A stretch of 64,000 nt of DNA from Nectonema munidae (Eukaryota; Nematomorpha; Nectonematoida; Nectonematidae), in assembly GCA_030549495.1 (NCBI GenBank), contig JAUIRK010000884.1, positions 434,001-498,000 on the forward strand, read 5' to 3'. The notes under the pieces were generated by a model that was not told the DNA's origin, ran no database searches, and saw only the letters and a program-made list of their open reading frames with translations. The position numbers and the translations under genes are program-made. Of this stretch, positions 22,342 to 33,660 are shown one piece after another; within the stretch, counting starts at the first letter, position 1, and each line of letters starts with the position of its first letter.

Positions 22342-23400
22342 CGAACCTAGCCATTGAGTTTCTTATTATTAATCTCAGTGACGGTTCCAAGCCCGGATAA
22401 ATGGGGAGGGTTGGCGTCAGGAAGGCATCCGGCCATCAAATTTTTTTTTGCCAAAACTAAAAGATGAGTCTCAATAAAATTTCTCAAACAAATGCTATGG
22501 CGTTGTGTGTAACCCATAGGCGACACACATGGGCCTCGCCCAACCACTGTGAAAAAACGAGGGCTACCGTGCAACGAGCGTTTACGGCTAAGGAAGCACG
22601 CTCAAAACGGTCTCAGAGTAGGGACCTCGAACGTCGACAATATGAAAGAGCGAGGAAGAGAAGTGGTGGAATTGATGAAATGAGAAGATTATATATATTG
22701 TGTATAGAAGAGTCTAGACTCTAGGTGGAGAGGTAATAAAGCAAAAGAGTTGGCAAAAGGATACAAATTGAGCGCAACACCACGAGGAAGAAATGGAGTG
22801 GGTATATAATACTCTCAACCACCATGAAACAAAATCTTATAGGTGTTAATAGAGAAAGAGATAGGATGAGGATGATCAAGTTGATGTATGGGAGAAATTC
22901 GTTACACGTGATAAGTCCCTATACCCTGAAACCTGGAGATAGAAGAACAAAAGGAGGTTTTTTGGAGAAAGTTAGAAATACTAATAGCTAGTATTCCAGC
23001 AGAAGAAAGAATATTCTTCGGGCAAATCTTAATGGCCATATCGGTCAAAATAGCAAAGGCATCAAAAGAAAACATGGAGGTCATGGGTATGAGTGCAAAA
23101 ATAAAGATGGGGAAAGAATGATAGAAGTCGCTACTGCAATGGATTAAATGATTGCAAACACACTTTCAGCAAAAGGAAAGAGCATATCATCACCTACAAG
23201 TGTGTCTCTGATGCAGCACAGAAAGATTTTCTTATGTTTAGAATAGACGGTCGAAGATAAACGAAGTAATAGACGCAGGGTATTTACAGGTGACCATGTG
23301 GCGGAGCAACATAGACTGGTGTTTCTAAGTCTTTTGTTGAATATTCCAAGACCTAGAGAGAAAAGAGGTGAGAGAAGGATAAAGTGGAGAAAATGAGTTT
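22342..23400 (+). mobile_element. RTE LINE 5' region and endonuclease fragment
   Basis: The first part (22375-22470) holds the phrase GGCGTCAGGAAGGCATCCGG, common in RTE elements. Broken frames of the endonuclease follow: RVGTSNVDNMKERGREVVEL, KGYKLSATPRGRNGVGII, RANLNGHIGQN (expected GDLNGHxG) and HVAEQHRLVFL. It ends near 23400 without an RT. It differs from the preceding RTE, which inserted at its 5' border. Confidence 0.75.
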
Positions 23401-23861
23401 AGTACACCTATGTAGTGCAAGTTTTCAATAGGTTATTATATTGCTTATACCTTTTGAATTATTCGCCCAAATTTTACGTGCAACATATCAAATTGATGCT
23501 ATTTCATGGGCTTCATTACCATTGTAATTACAACTAAAATTCAAATTTTTTATAATTTTGTATTTTGGTTTTTTCGGTACTCTTTGTAATTAGCAGAAGA
23601 GAAGTGCATATTTTTTATATTTGGCAATTTTCAACTTCAACGCTCGTTAGATTTTGACAAATTTATTATTAAAATTAGCTCTAAATTTAATTAAAAAAAG
23701 TTATTTAATTAGTAAATTTTTGGCAAAATATTATGTCTATTTAACGGTAAGCATATCAGTAAGACATCTTCTAAAAGATAGTTGATCAATTTTTTCATTT
23801 GGTGTCAGCCTATATATTTGGCAAGCCTGAGTTACACGCATGTCGAAGAGATGTATGACTA
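23401..23861. other. Intronic AT-rich stretch, no gene
   Basis: No coding signal or repeat is recognised. Confidence 0.4.
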
Positions 23862-24966
23862 TCAGCCAATACCATTTTTACCTCTTATAGAGGTTCTATA
23901 TTGTGAAATATTTTGATCCATGAGAGTTAGAGTTTGTCTAACAGGTAAGTGCGAAAGTGCATTTGAAATAGCTAATACTGATCTATCGTCGAACCATTGA
24001 CAAATATTTATGCCCTCATTACTCAGAATTTTAAAGAAGCCTCTTCCTTTTAACCTTAATTCTTTTGTAGTCAACAAGGGAAATGTCATGTTGTTTTTTA
24101 TCGTTCGCGTAATTTTTATGTTCATTCGTTTAAGTTCTTCCACAGTATTAAGAGAAATAAAAAAGTTGTCACACACAAAATGATAAGAGTTAGGACAAAA
24201 ACATGTTCGCTTTTCAATAAAATTCAATAAAACCTCTCCTCTTAAACCAAATTCTTTTCTCTTTTGTTTCATTGTTTCTTTCTTGATATGTATCAAACTG
24301 AATACAGTATCCTGGAGATATACAATGAGAGCACTGTTTGTAACCAAAACGAATTGGCTTTCCTTTTTGGAATTGTTTGGTCGGGGGGCTACCAAAATAT
24401 TGAATCATTGTTTCATCAATACTGTGGCTCATAGAGTTTGAAATTAAAACGTTAGAACAATCAGTTCTTTTGTCCCAATACAATCGTGAACGAGGTCATT
24501 TTACGCAACTAGAACACAGTTAAATACCAATGAAACAAAGAATTTCATCCCTTGTCACCTCTAAACGGAAGTTATTTTGTGAAGCGTACAAATTAGAAAA
24601 TTTTACAATCATATCAATAATGTTGACATTGAGAAAGAGAGAAAACACGTCAAATACTGTTATAGGTTTATCATAATAAAATGGGCCAAACTCAGTGTTA
24701 AAACTTCCAGTTGAATTACTTCTACCCTCAAAATTAAGGCATTGGATTTTTAAAACCTTTTGCCCGTTTGACAAATTTCCATTTCATCTTCCATCCTTTC
24801 ATCATTGAGGGGTACCAATATACCTTCAGCCGCTAACTGATTTGGTCCAAATATTATTGATTTCAACATTTTCCTCGTCACTAGAGTCTTCCTCTGACAC
24901 TATTGAGCAGGAATTGATAGGGGGTGCGATATAAATCTCGTTTGCATTTATATCAGCATCTTCCAT
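23862..24966 (-). pseudogene. piggyBac-type transposase, broken
   Basis: The minus strand reads from a plausible start at 24966 (MEDADINANEIY, with an acidic SEEDSSDEENVE stretch as in many PGBD N-termini). It continues through TVFDVFSLFLNVNII, SIDETMIQYFGSPPTKQFQ and KGKPIRFGYKQ, where the first catalytic aspartate lies in SIDET. YHFVCDNFFISLNTVEELKR holds the second (CDNFF), and QWFDDRSVLAISNALS the region of the third. At least three frame breaks separate the pieces. The protein ends near 23862 without the usual Cys-rich C-terminus. It is one of three piggyBac remnants in the window. Confidence 0.8.
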
Positions 24967-25529
24967 CTTTCCCAGAATGTCTGATATATTGAAACTTAAG
25001 AAGTTTTTGTTTTTGAAACGTTCGCAAAAATCAATGGTGCAGCAAAATTTTAATGAAAAAGTAATTTAGCAAAATTTTAATGATATATAAGCAAAAGATG
25101 AAAGTAAATAAACGCACGCGAAATCACAAAGTTCGCAAAAAACCTTTATCTTTCTCTTGAATCACCTCTCTTTACGTTTTTGACTATTCGTATTTAGGTG
25201 ATTTTTTACCAGTGTCTAGTCAAATTACTCCAATTTGTATGAAAACTTGATCAAACATGTGTCGAGTTTCGCAATTTTATCCAAGTTTACGGTAAAAAGC
25301 CACACCCCTTATTAAATACATTTTCAAAAAAAACTCTAAAACTCAAATTTAATTTTGAGTTGGTTAATTCAAAATAAATAATTTTGTAAATTAGTAGTGA
25401 CAAAATTGTAAGTGTATTGGCATCATCTTCATAATAAAATAAATTTGTTTTCAAAAAATTAAAAAGTATAAAACATAAAAATTCAACATTTAACTTTTGT
25501 CTTGAAAATTCAAGACAACACAATAGAAA

Positions 25530-25800
25530 TCACTGAAATAAACATGGACAAAACTGGCTGCAACATTCATTTTTACTTTTCAACTTTGAAAATTTTCAAT
25601 GATAAAGTTTTATTAAGACTTTCAGAAACATATTCTTGAAAATGAGTTTGTTTCTCATCCCACTTGAGTTTTAATGATGCAAAACGTGAGTGTATCACAT
25701 GTGGTGCGTTGAATTTGGTGCTCATAAAAGGTTATTAAATTCAAACAAAACATTGAATTTCCTCATCTCTTTTATAAATTGCTTTCCAGCGTTGTGATAT
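25530..25800 (-). other. Unassigned coding-like remnant
   Basis: One minus-strand frame reads ISQRWKAIYKRDEEIQCF, three clustered stops, then STKFNAPHVIHSRFASLKLK, then WDEKQTHFQEYVSES. The composition is protein-like but I recognise no family. It is probably a decayed transposon gene. Confidence 0.25.
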
Positions 25801-25814
25801 TTGCGTAAATGCAT

Positions 25815-26510
25815 ACCTGTCAACTCGCCCGGCAATACCGGGGGACTCCCAGTTTTGGTTGCTTTCTTCCAATCTCCAGTTTTTCAGTTTTTATCTGCCG
25901 GTTTTTAAAAATTTTATAATCTAAATTGGAAAAAATTGATATCAATATCATATTATATATGATATCATTATTGATGATATTGATGACAAGGGCAAGAACA
26001 TTGTTCATTATCTACTAGATGATTTGTCGCATCAATTTTCAAAATAAAAGTTCAGAACGATTCAAAATCCTTCCTTGTGTAGCTGCCTTAATTCTTGTAC
26101 TTGCAAATAGAAATGCAAGTCTTGAACGATTATTCAGCATTGCACGAAAAATTAAAAGGATATGCCTTCATCTTTAAAGTTAGATGGTCGATTGGCAAGC
26201 ATTTTAGTTATGAAGACACATAATCCAGCAAAAATATTTGTTATAATCGGAGACGAGATGAAGAATTACTGAATCTGTCAAAGAAAGCAAGCAACCAAAG
26301 CATATAACAATTAAAAAGAATGATTCATTTAGTCTTTGTTTTTGTTTAGCCTAGTACTTTATTGTGTTACTAACTAGTATATCTGTATTTGGCATTATTC
26401 TAATCAATTATATTTAACAAAATGCTTTTTGTTAAAAAGAATTCTGTAGATTAATTCAGTTCTCCCTGTTTTAGGCAAAATCTCTCTGTCTTTTCCAACA
26501 AAAAAATCAA
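25815..26510 (+). mobile_element. hAT C-terminal fragment with a conserved terminal sequence
   Basis: Around 26.05-26.2 kb the + strand encodes VAALILVLANRNASLERLFS, then IARKIK. This is the hAT dimerisation motif (ASxERxFS). The left border has ATACCTGTCAACTCGCCCGG and CTCCCAGTTTTGG; a related CTCCCTGTTTTAGGC lies near 26460. No TIR pair or duplication could be confirmed. Confidence 0.5.
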
Positions 26511-27228
26511 CAAATGATAAAGAGACAAGGTTCAATTTTCTGTTCATATTTTGCTAGATTTAAGATTTGATATGCCCGTTCGGAAAGACGATGCTACAAA
26601 AATTATTACCTATATTTGTGGAATTTGCAAAATTTTAAAAAATATATTTATCAATTAATCAAAAAAAATATTCTGCAATCAACGAATCGAAAAATATTCT
26701 TTAAAAAATCAAAAAATATTTATTCCTTTTAAATATATCGTTGGCTTCCGTTACTTTTAGTTATATAAAATCTTGAAAATTAGGATGGATATGTTTACTT
26801 TATTCACAATTTATAAACACTGTTTACCAATAATTATTATTTTTAATTAATAAAATTATTCAGTAAAAGCATAATGGGACTCTAATGTCGAAAAAAAATG
26901 TTAAAAAAATATGACCATGAAAATTAAGTTTTTTTATAATTTCGATTTTAACAATAATTTTTAAAATTTGAAAAAAAATTAGATTCAGCTGATTTTTCTG
27001 GCGATTATCTACCTAAAAACTTGTTAAAAAATAGCAAAATACAAAATAGAAGTTGTAATAATTCTGATAACAGATTTAGCCTTTTTAAAACACCCGAATA
27101 CTTTTATAATAAAATTGGAATTATGTCCTATTATGCTTGAAAGGATTAAAATGAATTGTTCAAGCGATGAAGATGAGTAAATGGTATTACTAGGCTTTTG
27201 GCAATTACATAACTTTTACACTTTTTAG
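26511..27228. other. Intron 3, distal part, no gene
   Basis: Very AT-rich with no coding signal. It ends in the acceptor TTACACTTTTTAG of the last exon. Confidence 0.45.
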
Positions 27229-27596
27229 AGAAAGCGCTATTTCACAATGGCTTGTTTGGAAACGGAGCGAGCAAGCAGTTTGTATGGCTGCCTCACAAAC
27301 GCGTCCATCTTCTCTTGATCGTGGTTGGTTCCGTTGTCCTAATCCTAATACTCACACTCTTCGCTATCATCTTCTACAAGATTAAAAAGAAGAATAACAA
27401 ATTGAACAAAAATCAATATTTCAACGACTCAATTCCCTCCAATAAGCACTTGTGTAGTCAATCAACTTCCTATTTTTCGCCTCCTCTCAACCCTAATCCT
27501 TACCAGGCCTACTACAAGAACACAAATATTCCTTACGATGAATCCTTAGAAGTTACTTCATTAGATATGTCTTCAGAAAAAACAACAAATGTATGA
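27229..27596 (+). CDS. LRR-Ig receptor last exon: transmembrane helix and cytoplasmic tail
   Basis: The first two bases (AG) complete a glutamate codon with the G that ends the exon at 18098. A short juxtamembrane stretch (KALFHNGLFGNGASKQFVWL) precedes a 24-residue hydrophobic helix (HLLLIVVGSVVLILILTLFA and following), a basic stop-transfer (KIKKKNNK) and a cytoplasmic tail of about 75 residues ending EKTTNV and TGA. The tail is rich in Ser, Tyr, Pro and Asn (YFSPPLNPNPYQAYY). The last residues T-N-V fit a class I PDZ-binding motif (S/T-x-hydrophobic). The four exons give 331 residues in one frame without a stop and show host-like codon use, so the gene is probably functional. There is no intron between the helix and the stop codon. 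Confidence 0.85.
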
Positions 27597-27644
27597 ATAC
27601 GATTTCTATATATATTTATTTATTTCCTTGTCTCTCTTTTTACA

Positions 27645-27650
27645 AATAAA
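27645..27650 (+). terminator. Poly(A) signal AATAAA of the receptor gene
   Basis: AATAAA lies 49 bases after the TGA stop, following a T-rich 3' UTR. The spacing and strand fit the end of the transcript. Confidence 0.6.
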
Positions 27651-28519
27651 ATCTTTAACATATTTTAATTACAATCTGATCTATTAGATAATCTCTTAAT
27701 TAGCGGACGTGAAATCTTCGAGGGCTAAACCTTGATATACTTGGCCTTGATATGCTGTCTAGAGTGTTTCTTTTTGGCGAATCGCTCGCCCTTACAACAA
27801 AGTCAAGACAAAACGGATGGAAAGTGGCAATCACGCAAAAGGCGGCCTTCTCCTAGTGTATACTTTTTTAGTTTACATCTTCTCTTCTTAAACGATGGTG
27901 AGCAAGGAAGTCTTGTTTTGAATCAAGCAGATTTAGCCATTTTAAAAAGCGGGGTATTGAAAAGAATTTATTCTTTCTATGAATGATACTTATCTCATTT
28001 AATTCAAATCAAAACTCCATAATTGAAATAGTCTGATCCCTAAAGACAGATTTACCAGCAGTGATCCAGTTCTGTATTCCTCAAGATTATAAATATCTCT
28101 ATTGTAGATTGATACAACTGTGTAATCAATACTAATAGACATTGGCCGCTTATCAATTTTATTTTCGATATGAGATAGCGCCCGTGTGTGTGGCATAAAT
28201 ATAACGAATAGTCTTCGTTAAAAATGCCAAATATAGACAATGTATTCTGAAAGCAAAAACACTCTAATTTGGTACATTCGGTTGAGAAATGCGAAAGTTA
28301 TAAACGTTTTTTCAAATAAAGTAGGCGTACCCTAACCCGATAAAATAAAGCACGCACTCGTGCCCAGAGATGTGGCAGGCATTCGCGAGGTAAGAATTCA
28401 CTGCGTTCACAAACGCGTAATGCAACATGTGGCTTTCTTCTCAAAGTTATGCGCGAAGATCAATAACACGCGTGATGCTCAAGATATATTTTACACGACC
28501 AGCTAGTGGTAGTGGCGTA
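27651..28519. other. Region after the receptor gene, no recognised gene
   Basis: Overlapping 60-85-codon frames exist on both strands between 27.73 and 28.24 kb but carry no family motif. A GC-richer patch with CG-containing words lies at 28.34-28.50 kb. Confidence 0.35.
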
Positions 28520-31440
28520 GCTATAATAATGTTATATCATGAATTTGACGCATCTCTTCTACTTTAAAAATAAATAAAATCTTGCTAAGAACGCGTAATA
28601 CTCATTTTATTCATAATTTCATTTTGAAAATATAAATGTAGAAAGTAAAGTTTTAATATAAAAATAAAAAAATGTAAAGGTTAAATACATATTCATTCCT
28701 GAACTTTTCACAGGTTAACTTTTCTAGCTTTTTTGTTCGCAAACTCTTCAATAACTTCGTCAAAAACAATCTTCTCTGTCATCTCTCTTTCTATAGATAA
28801 TAATATAGCAAGATTTTTTAGCCTCAACGTACTCATAGAAGATCCCAAGTCATTTTTAATAAGTTTTAGCTTCGAAAAATTTCCTTCACAAGTGACATCA
28901 CTTGTAGCCATCTTCATAAAAATTCTTAGCATTATTATTATATTTTGAATCGAATCTCCAAGATTATATTTTTGGATGAAAAGTAAAAGTTGAAAAGGAC
29001 TTTCCATCGACGCATTGCTATCATTTTCAATTACAGCAACAGAATAAAAATTCTGAAGTCTTTTTCTTTCAATAAAAAACTCTTCTTTATCAACGTCGTC
29101 ATAATTTTTATTTAATTGGAGTTCATATTTACTATCAAGTAGGTTTGACGGAGTAAGAAAATCATATCTTTCAGCAATTTCACAAATTTGTTTCAATCTT
29201 GAAGTTATTTCTTAAACTGTTCTATCGAGAGATTCAAACATTTCTCTTCTTAATTCAATATCGTAGGATAAATCATCACCATCATCAAGTCTTTTAACCA
29301 GTATTTTCTTTCTTCTTTTGAGTCGACGACGTTCCATGTTTATTTCTAAATCATTGCAAATTTCTTTAGCAAAGTTAATTCCATCATTAACTAACGTCTC
29401 TCGATTCTCTAAAAGAATGTTTTTAGCGCTTTCATTTTTTGATTACATTGTTGTATGTTTATTCCTTTTTTTGCAGATACAACTGTGCATCATTTATTTC
29501 TGAAAGAATTGGTTCCCAGAAACCAAGAAAGCACAAAAAGAAGATGAAGAGAAATATACAAATAAACGTTCCAAGCATCCAAAAAATGTAACAGAAGTAA
29601 CAGCAGCTGAGGCTGCGTGAACACATGCTAGATTCAGAGATTGATTTGAACAAGCAATAAATTCTGCCGCTCAGACTAAACATCCCAACACACGGCAAAT
29701 AATTTTAAAGCGTTATGAAAAAGATGGTTAGACTAAAAACCCCAAAAAAATTCCAAATTTTTAAGGATCTTTTTTGTAGTGCTTTAGAAATATTTTTCGT
29801 TTTTTGCAATTTTTTTGAGGTGATTGGAGATTTTTGCTGTGTTTTGTAATGTTTTGAGATGCTTGGGGTGTTTTGAGGAATTTTTAAGATTTTTTTTAGT
29901 GCCTTAGAATTATTTGCCGTGTTTTGGGATGTTTTGAGGTGCTTTCGGTTATTTCTGGGTGTTTTGGGATTTTTAGTCTAACCCTTTTTTTGTAGTGCTT
30001 TAGAATTATTTGCCGTGTGTTGGGATGTTTTGTGATGTTTTGGGGTGTTTAGTCTGACCAAAATTCTGCTTTAGGATTTATTTCTTTGATACGTTTTGAA
30101 CACCGCTATCCACGCCAGCCATTACCGCAGCATTATCATAAACTTGTCCTCTACAGTTTTCAATACCAATTCTATCTTTTTCCAAACTTTCTAAAATCTT
30201 TAATGTAATTTTTTCAGCAGTTTTATCTTTAGATTCGATAAAATCCATTAATGATTCAACAACAAACACTTCGTTTTTATCAATCAATACATACCGTAAA
30301 ACTTGGCTTGCTTGATTTTTATGTGAGCTGTCAAATATAGAAAAGTACTTGACTTTATTAACTCGACCAATTATTTCTTACTTTACACTTTTTCCCATGA
30401 TTTTATATAAACTCGTTTTGAATAGTAGAAGATAAATAAGAAATAAATCTTTTTTTGAGCTGGATTCTAAGAAGATGTTCTCGTAAAACTGGATCATACT
30501 TTGCTAACAAATTAACCAACTCTAAAAAATTCCCCTTCTTTGACTGTGATTTGGGTTTAATTTCATTCTCATCGCTATCATTATTTATTTCTTCTCGGTG
30601 ACCGCGAAAAGCACAATTTTGTTTAGTTAAAAATTTAACAATATCAAGCGTGCTCATTTCATGACTAGGTATTTTAGGATTCAGTTTCTACCATGAATTA
30701 AATCCGTCTTCAGAATCAAACTTTGAATTACTTCTGTTTGAGTCTGAGAACAACTTACAGCAAAAACAATATGTAGATTTCTTGTAAGGAGAGCAAACCT
30801 TCAATGTTCTTAAAATTTTTTCACAATTTGTAGCCTTTGAAAAAACCATTTGCATGTTAGACTTCTACATTGTCCTTTCAGTGAAGAACCTTGACGATAT
30901 ACTTTACTAAATTCTGAATCTAAATTTTGAACTACAGATGATCCTTGTGGTACAAGCAAAATTCGTGTATTATCGTCAATCTTAACTGACCACAGACCTA
31001 CATCTTTCATGTTTACTTCTGGTACTATGCTTGTTTCTTCTGTTCAACTTTCAAAATTTGAATCATTTGATGTTGAATCTTTTCAAAGTGAAAAACTAAG
31101 TTCGTAATCATCTTAAGGATTAAATGTTTTAGGACAAGGACTGATATATTTTAATAGCGCTCCTTTATACTTTTCCAATGAAATATCTCTTTTCCTTCTT
31201 TTCCTCCTGTAAGAAGTTACGCTTTCTTTAACTCGTTTCATCAAAAAAGGAACAAAGTAGCAAACACATATTTTATAACATTGAAGAATAAAGACAATTT
31301 TTTATAACAAGTTATAAAAGTTTCAATAAGTCTAAATCTTTTGCTATCACGGTCGTTCATGCAAGATGAATAAAAAATAGGCACTAACTTTACAATTGAA
31401 ACGTTATGAATTAGTTCAGTCTTTTCCAAACTCATGTAAT
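28520..31440 (-). mobile_element. Broken hAT transposon with TTF-type zinc finger (ZMYM-like transposase)
   Basis: Reading the minus strand from 31.4 kb downward: a TTF/zinc-finger region (YCFCCKLFSDSNRSNSKF, NLLAKYDPVLREHL), the DUF4371-like part (IDKNEVFVVESLMDFI, NCRGQVYDNAAVMAG), a helical region (RRRLKRRKKILVKRLDDGDD) and the hAT C-terminal dimerisation domain near 28.8 kb (ATSDVTCEGNFSKLKLIKND, TLRLKNLAILLSIE). Several stops and frame changes interrupt it, and an unrelated insert occupies about 29443-30061. The left terminus may be the TAGTGGCGTAGCTAT near 28.51 kb, but I cannot pair it on the right. Confidence 0.7.
29443..30061. mobile_element. Insert in the hAT containing a foldback element (29672-30057)
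   Basis: The transposase text is interrupted here. The left arm starting at 29672 (CAGACTAAACATCCCAACAC, continuing for 40 bases) is the inverted complement of 29998-30057, which ends GGGGTGTTTAGTCTG. A second GGTTAGACTAAAAACCCC at 29726 and TTTTTAGTCTAACC near 29970-29984 are internal copies of the terminus. The middle is a T/G-rich minisatellite built from TGTTTTGGGATG-like words and a repeated TAGTGCTTTAGAA phrase. There is no ORF. The 230 bases at the left of the insert are of unknown origin. Confidence 0.6.
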
Positions 31441-31929
31441 TTACACTAAATATTTAATTCAAAAGTTTTAGCGGGTAATGAAGGCTTGGGATAAAAATGA
31501 TATGTATTTTCTAAAAATCATGAAAATATTGTGGTAACTGACGTCATAATTAATGCCAAAATAGCATGACTTCAACTTTGACTCCTTTATTTCAATGAAT
31601 TTCGATTTTGACACGTCTTCATTTTAAATACATACCAGCAGTAGCGTTAGCAGTGGCTTTTCAACTCGGGAGAGGGGGAGGGGCAAAGCAGATCTATACA
31701 CTAACTGAATTTCCATCCAACGGAATATATATCCAAATATATCCAAAATATATGTATTTACTTGCCCATAAAGAATCAACTTTAATTTGTAATGGGACAC
31801 TACAAAAAAGATGGATTTAGCATTTTTCTTTAAAAATTTAACTTATATCAAAAGATTACTTACCTGAACAAAATTGCAAAATACGTTTTGAAAGAATCCT
31901 TGTAAGTTGAAACTTGTGACGGTTAGATT
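31441..31929. other. Intergenic stretch, no gene
   Basis: AT-rich DNA. A GC-rich GGAGAGGGGGAGGGGC patch near 31669 resembles the ends of hAT-like elements elsewhere in the window, but it has no partner. Confidence 0.3.
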
Positions 31930-32130
31930 TCAGATGAAGTAAAAAGAAATATACAGAAAATGGCAAGACTTTAATTGTAGAAAATTGGCTGAATCATATC
32001 CCTTCAAATTTTGTGACTTTTCCTAAAATCGCTAGCTGCATCTTTTGAAACCATTTTCATGGTAGTTGAATGACCCCTTCATGTCCAAAACTGTCAATCA
32101 AAATCAAAAATTAAAATTATTCAGCAAAAT
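31930..32130 (+). repeat. Dispersed repeat module, inverted relative to 265-450
   Basis: Reverse-complement match to 265-450 over about 150 bases, with shared CTAGCTGCATCTTTTGAAAC-type text. It abuts the satellite B array, suggesting a border module of a larger repeat. Confidence 0.6.
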
Positions 32131-32289
32131 TTTGACATTATTTGTACTTAACATTATAACTTAGGATCTATATTATATAATACCCTGAAAATTTATAATT
32201 ATGTACAGTTTGGAACGCATAACACTTTATATATTTAATTTTTTCAATAATCATGGCTACTTTTTAGAAAATGTCAATCAAAATTTTGA

Positions 32290-33660
32290 TTGATCAAAAA
32301 TATATCTAATAAAATATACCTTCAAATTTAATATAAAATATATGTTTTTATACTAAATCGGTTATGCTGTTTTCATTTCTGGACTCATTTTTTACATTTA
32401 GGATTTGAAAATATAAGTGTTAATCAAATTTGCGGTTTACTTCTGAAAATTGTCTCCAAAAACTTTCCTTCACATTTTACATAAAATATATTTTTTATAC
32501 CAAATCGATCATGTTGTTTTCATTTCTGGACTCATTTTTTACATCTAGGATTTGAAAATACTTATAAGTGTTAATCAATTTTGTGGTTTACTTCTGAAAA
32601 TTATCTCCAAAAACATTCCTTCACATTTTACATAAAATATATGTGTTATACTAAATCGGCCATGCTGGTTTCATTTCTGGACTCATTTTTTACGTTTAGG
32701 ATCTGAAAATACCCATAAGTGTTCATCAAATTTGCGGTTTATTTCTAAAAATTGTCTCCAAAAACATTAATTCAAATTTTACAATGAAATATATGTTTTT
32801 ATACCAAATCAACCATGCTGTTTTCATTTATGAACTCATTTTTCACATTTAGAGGTTTTAAAATATCTGTCAATGTGAATCAAATTTGCGGTTTACTTCT
32901 AAAAGCTATCTCCAAAAATATTTTCTTAATTTTACATGAAATATATGTTTTTATACCAAACCAACCATGCTAGTTTCATTTATAGACTCAATTTTTGCAA
33001 TTTGAATTTGAAAATACCTATAAGTATCAATCAAATTTGCGTTTAGTTCTAAAATTTGTTTCCCAAAATATTGATTCAAATTTTACATGAAATATATGTT
33101 TTTATAGCAAATAGATCATGATTTCATTTTTTGACTCAGTTATCGCATTTAGAGATTTTACTGCTAGTGTCAACCAAATTTGCGGTTTATGTTTGAAAAC
33201 TATATCCCAAAATATTTTCTCTAATTTTACATGAAATATATGTTTTTATACCAATTCGACCATGACAATTTTTATTTCTGAAATCTTTTTTTGCATTTAG
33301 AGGTTTTAAATGTCTGAAAGTGTCAATCAAATGTTCGATTTACGTCTAATGTCTACAGAAATATTTTTGAAATTTAAATAAAATATCTCTTTTTATGTCA
33401 AATGGAAGATGCTGGTTTCATTTTTGGACTTAGGTTTGGCATTTATGTTTTTAAAATATCTGAAAGCTTCAATCAGATTTGCGGTTTACTTCTAGATACT
33501 GTTTTCAAAAATATTTTCAAAAAAATAAAATATCTGTTTTATACCAAATCGACTATGCTTATTTTATTTCTGTACTGGATTTTGGATAATACGGTTAAAA
33601 AATATCACGAAGTGGCAATTGAATTAGTAATGTATGCCTGAAAATCAGTTCTGTAAAAAA
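32290..33660 (+). repeat. Satellite family B, about nine units of 144-153 bp
   Basis: The landmark TA(C/G)xAAATxG recurs at 32351, 32498, 32649, 32802, 32954, 33105, 33249, 33396 and 33542. Each unit has TTTCATTTxTGGACTCA, an A/T spacer, TCAATCAAATTTGCGGTTTA and TCCAAAAA. Neighbouring units differ by substitutions and small gaps, so this array is older than the satellite A array next to it. Confidence 0.9.

Noticed and set aside
27732-28240. Possible small genes on both strands after the receptor
   Set aside because: Overlapping frames without motifs, splice context or conserved features; composition does not single out either strand.
28510-31690. Pairing TAGTGGCGTAGCTAT (28.51 kb) with CAGTAGCGTTAGCAGTGG (31.63 kb) as the ends of the hAT
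   Set aside because: The two are in the same sense, not inverted, and no 8-bp duplication is present.
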